Part shown: in pieces, positions 12,847 through 20,498 of the stretch
How the letters are laid out: each line of letters begins with the position of its first letter
Numbering within the stretch: the stretch's first letter is position 1
From: a virus
Length of the DNA: 26,732 bases
Reading direction: 5' to 3' (one strand)
Virus record (IMG/VR): IMGVR_UViG_3300037245_000622
Location: 1 to 26,732 of that record
Translations under genes and position numbers: made by a program
Notes under the pieces: model-generated
Database searches by the model: none
What the model saw: the letters and a program-made list of their open reading frames with translations, nothing else
Told to the model about the DNA's origin: nothing

Positions 12847-15495
12847 CTAAAAACTGAATACATCTTCAACCATCTGGTTAGTTGGATTATATTGGATGAA
12901 CCCCATAGCTTCAACATAACCCTCCAATGGTTTTATTACCAGTTTAGTAAACATTTTGATATAATCAATTGTGAATAGCTCTTCAAACTCTTTCGGCATC
13001 GAACCATCTATAAAGGATATAACATCAATCCCATATTCATTACTTTTATTTATATAACAATACCGGATGAAATCACCCAACCTTATTTCGGTATATTTAT
13101 CCCTTATATTAAGGTCACCCAATAAGTCATTATGGTAATGTAAACCTCTAACTTGTGCTCCAGTACCCTTCTCTGTTGACAAGAAACCTGTTGATTCCTT
13201 TGCAGTCCGATAACCCTTCCATATTGAAATATCATCATATCCGAAGTTGATGAATTTTTCATATACCTCATTTAGATAGTCTACATATTCAGCATAACCC
13301 CAACTATTATTGCATGTATTTTCATATATGTCTTTAAGGAATGTTTTAATACCTGCTGGTAATTCACCCTTCTTAACAGCGATACCCATATATTTGAATT
13401 TATCTTTCTGTTTACCACCAACATCTATCAAATGCATTAGATAATGCTTTTTCTTGAAGAAAATGGACTCTGATGCTAATACCTCACGTTCATATTGTAT
13501 ATTATAACCCTCAGTGGTGAAACACTCTGTATCGACCATATTCTTAGCGAAATCATTCACATCCTCCGCAACGAATTTGTCAATCTCAACCAACATGGTT
13601 TTGATGTCTGTTCTGGTGAATTCCTTTAATGAACTCTTTCCAAATTTTTCACAATATTCATCGGTTATATTTTCGATGTTGATATATTGGGAATCAGTGT
13701 CACCAGCAATGGTGTTACCCTTTCCGAATTTATCTTCAATCATCGCGTTTACACCCCTATTGATAAATTGTCCGGTTAATGTAACTGATTGTGCTATATC
13801 GGCATCATAAATCGGTGAGAATGGTGTACCGAAAACCCCATAAACTGAATTCAACTTAATTTTCTGTGCATATTGGGCATTATCATATCGATCTGACATA
13901 TTTTTATATTCAAGCTTCAGTTCTGGGTCGTCTTCCCGTTTATACATCTTTTCATATTTGTATGATAATTTTTTCATCTTAACACGTTCATTATATGCGT
14001 TCTTCAACCAACTAGTAACAACACCCATTTTCTCATCATGTTTATAGAATAATGTTGCATTCTTCGATAGGGTACATTTCTTACTAGTCAATGTATCAAG
14101 TTGTTTGGTTGTGATACGTTTAACCTTTCCATTCGGTCTATAAAGGTCATATGTTTCATCATCAATGTAACTGAGTTTACCAACCTTTGTTTCAGGTGAG
14201 CAATTTAACGCAATCATTGTATTTGGATACAGTGATTTTAAGTCGATTCCAATAACACCCTTATCATAGAAACCCATCTGTGTTGGGAACACATACGCAC
14301 CCTCAAACTTTACAGCGTTCGTATCTTCATCACGGGCTTTATATGATGGAAATACACCACTTGATGTGTTTCGTGAGTGTGCCGCTAATGATCCAAGTAT
14401 ATAACCAATTGATGTATAAATTGAATCCATTTGACATAGACCAGATGATGTAATAGTTCGACTCAATTTGATCAGGTTTAACTTCTCTTCCAGTTTCACT
14501 AATAGTTCTACGTCTCGAACGTTATATTCGAACCAATGCTGGAAGTCATTCTTATAGAATTCTTTCATTGTTCCAGTGTAATGAAGTTTATTTTCACCAA
14601 GCTCTACTTCACATACATTGTCAAGTTTATAACCACCATCAATTTTATGCATGAACTTGTCCCGATACAACACCATCAAGTCCATCTGGGAAACACCCTT
14701 CAGGTACACCATGATGTCGTTTGGATTATCATTATTATCTTTGATGTAATAATCACGTACTGGTGACATCTTCTTAGCTTCTTCACCATCCAATACATTT
14801 TCAATTCGTCTGATTATATATGGTAAATCGAACATCCTAGTGTTCCAACCAACTATTACATCAGGGTAATTTCTAGTGATCCAGTCAATGAAGTTTTTAA
14901 GTAACTCAACTTCATTATCAAATTGGAATAACAGTATATCATGTTTATCTGATAATGTATTTTCCAACTTGTTATTAGCACTTGGTAATGCCCAAGTATA
15001 ATAACGCTCATGTTGAGTGTCATAGATGGTTATCAGGTTGATTGGATAAGCCGCTTGACGTGGTAGTGGAAACTCATCCTCAATAGCAATCTCGATATCA
15101 AGATAATGGTAACGTAGTTTCTGAGAGTTGAATTCACTATCGTCAATATATTTACTGAAATGGATCTGTGTGAACTCTTGTTCTGGTTGATAGCACTCAA
15201 TGATCTTAATTGACCCTGTGAGACTCTTCATCCATTTATTACGATCATAGACATTCCTAAAGTCCTTAGTGGCTACATACTCACCAAAAATGGACTTCTC
15301 ACGTGTCTTGTATGGTACGATATATTTTACATGTGAATGATGTTCAAATTTATATGTTTTTGGGTGACCCTTCTTATCATACCCATATAATATGATTTCA
15401 CCATTATGGGTATCTCTATTAACCCTGTACGCTATATTTCTATAACCCGCACCAATATCACCAATATCAATTACTTTTATTTCATCATTATCCAT
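12847..15495 (-). CDS. 43: Family B DNA polymerase (gp43-like), 882 aa
   Basis: Replicative polymerase with proofreading. Exonuclease domain: Exo I LDIEIA (Asp133, Glu135), Exo II GWNTRMFDLPY (Asp223), Exo III YNVRD (Asp328). Polymerase domain: motif A GIDLKSLYPNTM (Asp418; Asn replaces the usual Ser after YP), motif B KIKLNSVYGVFG (Lys545-Gly553) and motif C GDTDSQ (Asp599, Asp601). Length is close to T4 gp43 (898). The C terminus MVEDVFSF resembles the sliding-clamp-binding tail of T4 polymerase (ends in LDFLF-like residues). GGTGA precedes the ATG. A candidate early/middle promoter lies just upstream, and the late portal promoter follows its stop. Confidence 0.97.
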   Translation of the reverse strand: MDNDEIKVIDIGDIGAGYRNIAYRVNRDTHNGEIILYGYDKKGHPKTYKFEHHSHVKYIVPYKTREKSIFGEYVATKDFRNVYDRNKWMKSLTGSIKIIECYQPEQEFTQIHFSKYIDDSEFNSQKLRYHYLDIEIAIEDEFPLPRQAAYPINLITIYDTQHERYYTWALPSANNKLENTLSDKHDILLFQFDNEVELLKNFIDWITRNYPDVIVGWNTRMFDLPYIIRRIENVLDGEEAKKMSPVRDYYIKDNNDNPNDIMVYLKGVSQMDLMVLYRDKFMHKIDGGYKLDNVCEVELGENKLHYTGTMKEFYKNDFQHWFEYNVRDVELLVKLEEKLNLIKLSRTITSSGLCQMDSIYTSIGYILGSLAAHSRNTSSGVFPSYKARDEDTNAVKFEGAYVFPTQMGFYDKGVIGIDLKSLYPNTMIALNCSPETKVGKLSYIDDETYDLYRPNGKVKRITTKQLDTLTSKKCTLSKNATLFYKHDEKMGVVTSWLKNAYNERVKMKKLSYKYEKMYKREDDPELKLEYKNMSDRYDNAQYAQKIKLNSVYGVFGTPFSPIYDADIAQSVTLTGQFINRGVNAMIEDKFGKGNTIAGDTDSQYINIENITDEYCEKFGKSSLKEFTRTDIKTMLVEIDKFVAEDVNDFAKNMVDTECFTTEGYNIQYEREVLASESIFFKKKHYLMHLIDVGGKQKDKFKYMGIAVKKGELPAGIKTFLKDIYENTCNNSWGYAEYVDYLNEVYEKFINFGYDDISIWKGYRTAKESTGFLSTEKGTGAQVRGLHYHNDLLGDLNIRDKYTEIRLGDFIRYCYINKSNEYGIDVISFIDGSMPKEFEELFTIDYIKMFTKLVIKPLEGYVEAMGFIQYNPTNQMVEDVFSF

Positions 15496-15509
15496 ATATC
15501 ACCTTACCC

Positions 15510-15538
15510 ATTATACTAACCACCGTCCAATATAACAA
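15510..15538 (-). promoter_or_regulatory. Candidate sigma70-type promoter for the DNA polymerase gene
   Basis: Minus strand: TTGTTA (15538-15533), 17 bases, then TATAAT (15515-15510), 15 bases before the ATG. The -10 lies in GTGGTTAGTATAATGG, similar to the site before the ribonucleotide reductase gene. A terminator immediately precedes it, fitting a new transcription unit. Confidence 0.55.
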
Positions 15539-15544
15539 CATGAA

Positions 15545-15572
15545 AATCCACATAGTATTAACCATGTGGATT
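15545..15572 (-). terminator. Hairpin terminator after the 94-residue gene
   Basis: AATCCACAT pairs perfectly with ATGTGGATT around a 10-base loop, followed on the minus strand by a short TTTT. It separates the 15595 gene from the polymerase promoter. The T-run is short, so it may be leaky. Confidence 0.65.
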
Positions 15573-15594
15573 ATCATCAATGTTTATGAGTGTA

Positions 15595-15879
15595 TTAACT
15601 ATAAATAGATGTTGTACTCATTCCATGTTCGTTCTGTTTTGGTTTTTTGGGTGTGATATCTTCAATCACTGGTTCTTCATCGGGTATGATAACGTACAAC
15701 TCAATGAACCGTTCATTGGTTAATATAAGTTTACCTTCACCTGTTTCAATTATCCAATCACCAGTGTTGACGGTCTGTTCACCAAATAAACCAGCCATCA
15801 TTGTAAACGGTTTACCAGTTTCTTCATCCGCTTCAAACCGTACTGCTTCGTATTCGTATTGCTTATTAGTAACCTTCAT
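15595..15879 (-). CDS. Small phage protein with GDWIIETGEG motif, 94 aa
   Basis: Unknown function. YEAVRFEADEETGKP, then NTGDWIIETGEGKLILTNER and FIELYVII resemble a common small phage protein of the form EAVxF...GDWIxTGxxGExYxxxPxxFExTY. The last ~25 residues are a Pro/Glu/Lys tail. Its start overlaps the end of the tandem GroES-like gene by 14 bases, so the two are likely translated together, and a terminator follows. The resemblance is from memory of the family pattern; no role is established. Confidence 0.6.
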   Translation of the reverse strand: MKVTNKQYEYEAVRFEADEETGKPFTMMAGLFGEQTVNTGDWIIETGEGKLILTNERFIELYVIIPDEEPVIEDITPKKPKQNEHGMSTTSIYS

Positions 15880-16501
15880 TATAATTTACCTCACATCTTT
15901 TATAGTTTGCTAATTCATCTCTACTCAATTCAACTGTTGCGATTACCATATCTTCTTTATATATACTAAGATTCTCACCAAGTACAGTCACCCTATCCGC
16001 ACCTTGTGATAATGGGATATATGATCCAACCTTGATAATTTTTGAAGATGATGCAACAACCTTACCTAATGGAAGCTCTGAATTTGATATATCACTCAAC
16101 ATGATTCCATCAATCTCACGATTAACAGCGTTCATCGATTTAACAAATACCATACCTTTGAATGGATATGGATCACCATCACCATCGATACCACATATAA
16201 TATTCTCATAATCAATTACACACACTGGGTTCGTATCATAATAAACCGATAACCTATCCGCTAATACTATATCACCGGAAACAATACCATATTCATCATG
16301 TGATTTATCGGAATAATCTTCCACACTATATCGACCCATCCGGTTATTCATCTCAGCCGATTCTGGGATGATTATATCACCAGCTAAACGGGTGATACCA
16401 TTATCAATCATCCGTAATACGACCTTACGACTTTCACTTAATGGTGTTAGATTTTTATCATACACCCCGTCACTTCTACCTATACACCCGTTAATACTCA
16501 T
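15866..16501 (-). CDS. Protein with two tandem GroES-like domains (putative co-chaperonin), 211 aa
   Basis: Each half has the outline of the ~95-residue GroES barrel. Domain 1 (residues ~25-106): RKVVLRMIDNG, a mobile-loop region, GDIIIPESAEM, GIVSGDIVLADR, and CVIDYENIICGID, matching the GGIVLPESA, VKVGDxVL and DYENILxVxE pattern. Domain 2 (~115-191): PFKGMVFVKSM, IDGIMLSDIS, LGKVVASSS, IKVGSYIPLSQ, and LSIYKEDMVIATVE. T4 gp31 is a single-domain (111 aa) GroES substitute needed to fold the major capsid protein, so a similar task is plausible here. The double arrangement recalls chloroplast Cpn20. It lies just left of a 58-residue gene. Confidence 0.65.
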   Translation of the reverse strand: MSINGCIGRSDGVYDKNLTPLSESRKVVLRMIDNGITRLAGDIIIPESAEMNNRMGRYSVEDYSDKSHDEYGIVSGDIVLADRLSVYYDTNPVCVIDYENIICGIDGDGDPYPFKGMVFVKSMNAVNREIDGIMLSDISNSELPLGKVVASSSKIIKVGSYIPLSQGADRVTVLGENLSIYKEDMVIATVELSRDELANYKRCEVNYNEGY

Positions 16502-16504
16502 AAA

Positions 16505-16681
16505 TTAACCGTTCAGTATGTTCAATTTTTCAAGCATGATGTTAACCAGTGACGCACCACTTTTAACATCAATAGTATCATTACTGTTGTTTAGGTTGAC
16601 AAGTTTTTCACCAATACGCTTATAGTGGTTGGTACCTATCATCACTGTTTCGCCTTCTTTAATGTCAGTAGTATCATTCAT
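16505..16681 (-). CDS. Uncharacterised small protein, 58 aa
   Basis: Not recognised. Starts MNDTTDIKEGETVMIGTNHY; the first half (IKEGETVMIGTNHYKRI) looks like a small beta strand pair, and the second half is Asn-rich then helical (VNIMLEKLNILNG). GGAG lies six bases before the ATG. It overlaps the end of the upstream glycosyltransferase-like gene by eight bases and ends three bases from the GroES-like gene start, so it sits firmly in the operon. Confidence 0.65.
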   Translation of the reverse strand: MNDTTDIKEGETVMIGTNHYKRIGEKLVNLNNSNDTIDVKSGASLVNIMLEKLNILNG

Positions 16682-17438
16682 TGTTTTCTCCTTTGTCTAT
16701 TTTTTCAATAATATATTCAATAACCGCATCCACGCTGTTGAAGTGTTCCCACTTATATCCAACACTTTCTAGATGTTGTTGATCCTTGAATACTATCTCA
16801 TCTGTAATGGTTCTAACTGAACCAGTGTCTACAATATTTATATATTTCCATGATTCTTCAATATCAACAAAGAAGTTAAAGAATGGGATCTTTTTAGCAT
16901 TGACCAACGTGAACAGGTACATATTGTCTTCAAGGCAGTTGAGATTTTCGTCATATTTATATTCACCAATCTCATCTAGATTATAATAACTATAACCATT
17001 AGGATGGTGTGCATTGAATAGTATCAAAAAATCTAGATCCGAATATCGACCAAGTTTACATTTCAACCGTGGGTTGTGCATACCGGATACATCATTAACT
17101 GAATTGGTATACCCATTGTTTACATATGGTATATCAAGCACCCTTGATAAATGCTCATATTTATCAAATATTGAGGTATCAATAATTTCAATATCATCAT
17201 CAACCAAGTGAAGGTGTTTAATACCGTTGACTTTACACATTTCAATGATCGCATTACGTGATTGGGCAACATTCATACCACTGATATCAATATTGATATC
17301 ACACATCGGATTGGTATTATCATTTGTTGCAAATATAGTAAATAGATCACAAACACTATCGTTGACTAAATCTTTAAACCAACTGAAATCCGAATGTTTC
17401 CGACCATAATTAAGAACTGCTATACATCTTTTTTCCAT
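16674..17438 (-). CDS. Putative GT-A type glycosyltransferase, 254 aa
   Basis: The segment VAQSRNAIIEMCKVNGIKHL followed by HLVDDDIEI resembles the AxxRNxAIxxA...FLDDDV pattern of GT-A fold glycosyltransferases, where the DDD supplies the metal/nucleotide-sugar binding acidic residues (~80-115). A later NAHHPNGYSYYN and CLEDNMYLF (possible ED-type acceptor residue) fit such enzymes. Slightly short for GT2 members. The frame runs to a GTG at 17447, but the ATG at 17438 has an AAGGGTGG ribosome site and is preferred. It directly follows a GT-B glycosyltransferase, so the pair may add successive sugars. The sugar and acceptor are unknown (phage DNA, virion or host surface). Confidence 0.55.
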   Translation of the reverse strand: MEKRCIAVLNYGRKHSDFSWFKDLVNDSVCDLFTIFATNDNTNPMCDINIDISGMNVAQSRNAIIEMCKVNGIKHLHLVDDDIEIIDTSIFDKYEHLSRVLDIPYVNNGYTNSVNDVSGMHNPRLKCKLGRYSDLDFLILFNAHHPNGYSYYNLDEIGEYKYDENLNCLEDNMYLFTLVNAKKIPFFNFFVDIEESWKYINIVDTGSVRTITDEIVFKDQQHLESVGYKWEHFNSVDAVIEYIIEKIDKGENNE

Positions 17439-17449
17439 AATATCCACCC

Positions 17450-18646
17450 TTAAGAAATGATCTCAATGTCATTACCATCGATTTCACCAGCTTTATTTTT
17501 TTGTCTATCCAAGTATTGTTCAATATCGATATCAAGGCATTTACTTCTCATCTTGAATAGTGAAATCCATTGATCCATATTTCGCTCAAACCACCAACCG
17601 TTTGGTGACTGTTTATCACCAGATTCAACACGGTTGAAATTATTTTTAACGATCTTTTTATATTTACCTTGATCTTTTAGTAGATTGTTTAATTTTACCG
17701 CAAGATCAGTTCCATCATTGAACACCATATCAGTGTAGTCTGAATACATTGGAAGGTTCTGTGCAAGTACTGGGATTCCCATAGCCCAACCTTCGATCAA
17801 CTTAATGTTGGACTTGCATCGATTGAACGTGTTATCTTCAAGTGGAGCAACAATTGCATTCAACTTCTGACGTGATAATGCAAACGGGTATGTCATAATG
17901 TCACACCCACTGTTGACCTCAATTTTACGACTATCAACTAAATCTTTCAGTGATGGTGGTGGTGTACCCATAAACACCCATTGATACTTATCAACCGTCG
18001 ATCTAATGAAATCATTGATATGTGTTAAATCATCAACACCGTTATTATTATTGGTTATATCATAATGTGGACTTGATGAAATAATCCCAACCCGTGGTTT
18101 CTTACGATTCAGGTTATACAACTTCATCGTTTTGTTTATATCATAATACCCACCCATCCACCAATGTGGAATATAGTTTGGTATCACTTTGATCCGGTCA
18201 AGTTCAACTTCAAATCGTTCATGGTAGTATTGCTTGATATATTCAGTGGTTGTTAAGAGTATATCTGAATTTAACAACATTGATGAAATATTATCCATCA
18301 AACCATCTTCCTGATAAACACTCCACGCCTTATTATATTTTGGGATATCATCCTTATGGATCACATCATCAATATTATATACAACCCACATACCATTAGT
18401 TTTAGATAGTGGATGGATGAATTTATTGAAATACATTTCATGTGGGTTTGAAACCTGTCGCTGTAGCATTACCATATTAACTTCTTTGAAATAGTCAACG
18501 TCAGTCACGAACCGTCTCGATACACTGACATTTGACTCATTCAAGTTCAACACTGATTGCAGTGTCATATATGGAGCTAACATACGGTAAAAACAACAAC
18601 CCGTGTTATCAGCTGGAAATAAAACTGTGTTATACGATCTAGACAT
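17450..18646 (-). CDS. GT-B type glycosyltransferase (group 1 / GT4-like), 398 aa
   Basis: Transfers a sugar from a nucleotide donor. The N-terminal Rossmann domain begins with NTVLFPADNTGCCFYRMLAP, the pattern (P...GxxxYR) of group 1 enzymes in large phages; VVYNIDDVIH marks the interdomain side. The C-terminal donor domain carries RVGIISSSPHY (~175), WVFMGTPPP, then CKSNIKLIEGWAMGIPVLAQ, the E-x7-E-like donor motif region with GxPV. GGAG lies nine bases before the ATG. It overlaps the sigma-factor gene by eight bases. Partnered with the GT-A gene downstream. Confidence 0.8.
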   Translation of the reverse strand: MSRSYNTVLFPADNTGCCFYRMLAPYMTLQSVLNLNESNVSVSRRFVTDVDYFKEVNMVMLQRQVSNPHEMYFNKFIHPLSKTNGMWVVYNIDDVIHKDDIPKYNKAWSVYQEDGLMDNISSMLLNSDILLTTTEYIKQYYHERFEVELDRIKVIPNYIPHWWMGGYYDINKTMKLYNLNRKKPRVGIISSSPHYDITNNNNGVDDLTHINDFIRSTVDKYQWVFMGTPPPSLKDLVDSRKIEVNSGCDIMTYPFALSRQKLNAIVAPLEDNTFNRCKSNIKLIEGWAMGIPVLAQNLPMYSDYTDMVFNDGTDLAVKLNNLLKDQGKYKKIVKNNFNRVESGDKQSPNGWWFERNMDQWISLFKMRSKCLDIDIEQYLDRQKNKAGEIDGNDIEIIS

Positions 18647-19388
18647 TATGTAAATCTCCCATACTTCTTATATTCATATTTGCAATAAGATGTTTCTTAA
18701 TCTTACTCATTACATTGTTATAATGATGACCAACCATGGATGAAGTTATCCCCATATGTTTCGCTATTTCACGTTTCGTCTGGTTTTTATAATAGATACC
18801 ATCCATGACAAATGTTTCTTTATATGTTATTATACCATTTACAAGCATATTATTAATCAAATTTTCAACAAAATCAACATCTGACTTTTCACATAGTTGA
18901 TCACACGGTGTTAATTCATCTGGTTCCATACGATAATTCATTAGGTAATCACCCCTTTCACCATCAGCATCCGTTGATAATACATTATGTGTATCATTGA
19001 TTGATGTCACCATACCATTAGTCATACCGTCAAATTGTCTGTTGCTTTTATTATACAATCGAGTGACGTATTTTTTTACATAAAAGTATGCATACGTTGC
19101 AAATTTAACATTAGCGTTTATATCGAAACGGTCAACTGCATCCAATAAACCCGCAATACCCTCTTGGAAAATATCATCAGCATCAAGTTGTGTTCGATAT
19201 TGTTGAATGAATGGTGTAACCAATGTCATATTATGATCAATCAGTTTACCTTTCAGTGTTTCAGGGTCATCAATATATTCATTAATAAGTAATCGCTCCT
19301 CATCTAATGTGAGTACCTTATATTTTTCATAATTTTTTTCACTTTTCAATTCTGCAATCACTTCATTGTACGAATAACCAGTTGTCAT
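18639..19388 (-). CDS. Second sigma factor (sigma70 family, regions 2 and 4), 249 aa
   Basis: Region 2 at residues ~50-112: NMTLVTPF, then LDADDIFQEGIAGLLDAVDR and FDINANVKFATYAYFYVKKYV, the core-binding and -10 recognition helices typical of the family (DLxQEGxxGLxxAxxxFD...F.TYAxxxIR). Region 4 at ~180-232 ends in a helix-turn-helix, KREIAKHMGITSSMVGHHYN. It therefore has the architecture of an alternative (RpoH/FliA/SigF-like) sigma and differs from the gp55-like factor, which has region 2 alone. Region 1.1 is absent. It lies among middle-type genes, upstream of the glycosyltransferases. It likely redirects host polymerase to a second class of phage promoters. Confidence 0.88.
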   Translation of the reverse strand: MTTGYSYNEVIAELKSEKNYEKYKVLTLDEERLLINEYIDDPETLKGKLIDHNMTLVTPFIQQYRTQLDADDIFQEGIAGLLDAVDRFDINANVKFATYAYFYVKKYVTRLYNKSNRQFDGMTNGMVTSINDTHNVLSTDADGERGDYLMNYRMEPDELTPCDQLCEKSDVDFVENLINNMLVNGIITYKETFVMDGIYYKNQTKREIAKHMGITSSMVGHHYNNVMSKIKKHLIANMNIRSMGDLHNV

Positions 19389-19391
19389 ATA

Positions 19392-20003
19392 TTAATCCCT
19401 GTCTTTCATCACATCACACTCACTCAAATTAAACCACTCAGGTACTGATGTACGCTTATACACATCCATTGCAATCTGTCGATATCGATCAATATAATAT
19501 CTACGCATTGCAACAGCTATATCAAGTGTCGTCCGATACTTTAATGGTAAAATCTTAATTGGGTATGGTAACGGTGTTTTTACTGAAGGTAGTACGGTTG
19601 GTACATTCATAAAGTACCAATCTAATACATCTTCTAATTTATGTTTCCTATTATACCTTTTTTCATATTCAACGCAAGCACTTTTTCCAATTTTTATTAT
19701 ATACATATAATGATTCATACATTGACGGACATATTTATATTCCGGTTTTGCACTGAATTTTGGTGTAGGTAACTTATCATCTGGGTAATCCTTAAACATT
19801 TCTCGCAACTTCTCAATACTATATTGTTGGTATACCATCGACTTCTTTATACCATTCAAATGTAATATACATGACCCTAACAGCTTCACGGTGTTTTTTA
19901 TATTCCGGTCAAGATCTTTATCAGTAAGATATGATGATGATTTTTGATGGTCATTATCAAGTATATACAGTTCAGGTACTAAGTTATGTCGGAAACCACT
20001 CAT
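19392..20003 (-). CDS. Pyrimidine-dimer-glycosylase-like phage protein, 203 aa
   Basis: Resembles a widespread phage family often annotated as pyrimidine dimer DNA glycosylase-like (Pyr_excise): LYILDNDHQKSSSYLTDKDL (~11-30) aligns with the family's VxxLDxDPxxAAxxLxDKHV, then KYVRQCMNHYMYIIKIGKSA with CVEYEKRYNRKHKLEDVL (~95-125), and TTLDIAVAMRRYYIDRYRQI near the C terminus matching DxVxAYRxYY..K. In this copy the usual DKHVVKM is DKDLDRN, losing the His and one basic residue. The match comes from memory of the pattern; the enzymatic label in that family is itself poorly supported. Coupled by TAATG to the upstream membrane protein gene. Confidence 0.55.
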   Translation of the reverse strand: MSGFRHNLVPELYILDNDHQKSSSYLTDKDLDRNIKNTVKLLGSCILHLNGIKKSMVYQQYSIEKLREMFKDYPDDKLPTPKFSAKPEYKYVRQCMNHYMYIIKIGKSACVEYEKRYNRKHKLEDVLDWYFMNVPTVLPSVKTPLPYPIKILPLKYRTTLDIAVAMRRYYIDRYRQIAMDVYKRTSVPEWFNLSECDVMKDRD

Positions 20004-20203
20004 TAGAAAATTCGCTTAAGTAGTTTGACGATACCAAAAATACACATGAACATAATGATAAAACCCAGTACCTGTGGTGTCAACACTACGAGTAATACCG
20101 CACAAATGGTGATAACCACATATATGAGTATCGATAAGATGAATATGACCAATGCAAGTGTAATCGTACATATAAATGCAAGTATACTAGCAATTATTTC
20201 CAT
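20003..20203 (-). CDS. Small hydrophobic membrane protein, 66 aa
   Basis: Almost entirely hydrophobic: IIASILAFICTITLALVIFI and ILIYVVITICAVLLVVL, then a third stretch LGFIIMFMCIFGIVKLL ending in LKRIF. Two or three membrane helices with no charged residues until the basic C terminus, which would face the cytoplasm. Not recognised. A GAGG ribosome site precedes the ATG; its stop overlaps the next gene start (TAATG). It could be a holin-like or superinfection factor, but it does not sit with the lysis-type genes. Confidence 0.65.
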   Translation of the reverse strand: MEIIASILAFICTITLALVIFILSILIYVVITICAVLLVVLTPQVLGFIIMFMCIFGIVKLLKRIF

Positions 20204-20216
20204 AACAAAACCTCAT

Positions 20217-20438
20217 TTACAATTCAAACACATCACCATCATGATCTGGTTCAGTTGACGTAACCCAATTTTCATCCACATACAATATATCACCATGTCG
20301 ATTTTCAACTGTAACCATTTTACCGGATTCACAAATCTCACCAATCTTGATATTTGTGATGATACCCGAACCAAACCGTTTATAGTTTGGTACGGTTTTA
20401 TCCCATAAACACATACGTATATTATCACCGATATTCAT
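20217..20438 (-). CDS. Small beta-rich protein, 73 aa
   Basis: Not recognised. The text MNIGDNIRMCLWDKTVPN, GSGIITNIKIGEI, KMVTVENRHGDILYVDENWV suggests a small SH3-like or Tudor-like barrel: a GDxIRM start, alternating strands, then a loop and closing strand. The C terminus is acidic (DHDGDVFEL). I choose this frame over the overlapping one because of its regular strand pattern and its fit between the reductase stop and the membrane gene. It lies directly downstream of the ribonucleotide reductase and is probably co-transcribed. Confidence 0.6.
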   Translation of the reverse strand: MNIGDNIRMCLWDKTVPNYKRFGSGIITNIKIGEICESGKMVTVENRHGDILYVDENWVTSTEPDHDGDVFEL

Positions 20439-20498
20439 AACTTTTTTCTTTATTTGTGGATACAGTTACATTTTATGGTACGAATGTCAATGGTTAAT

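Noticed and set aside
13047-13054. TATAAATA octamer inside the polymerase gene (also at 16835, 16954, 19732, and plus strand 15600 and 24735)
   Set aside because: They fall within coding sequence, several encoding Tyr-Lys-Tyr or Tyr-Ile-Asn, and are not placed before a gene; likely chance in AT-rich DNA.
20213-20428. 71-residue open frame overlapping the small beta-rich protein
   Set aside because: It is a frame shadow of the 73-residue gene at 20217-20438, which has a more protein-like strand pattern and better fit to its neighbours.
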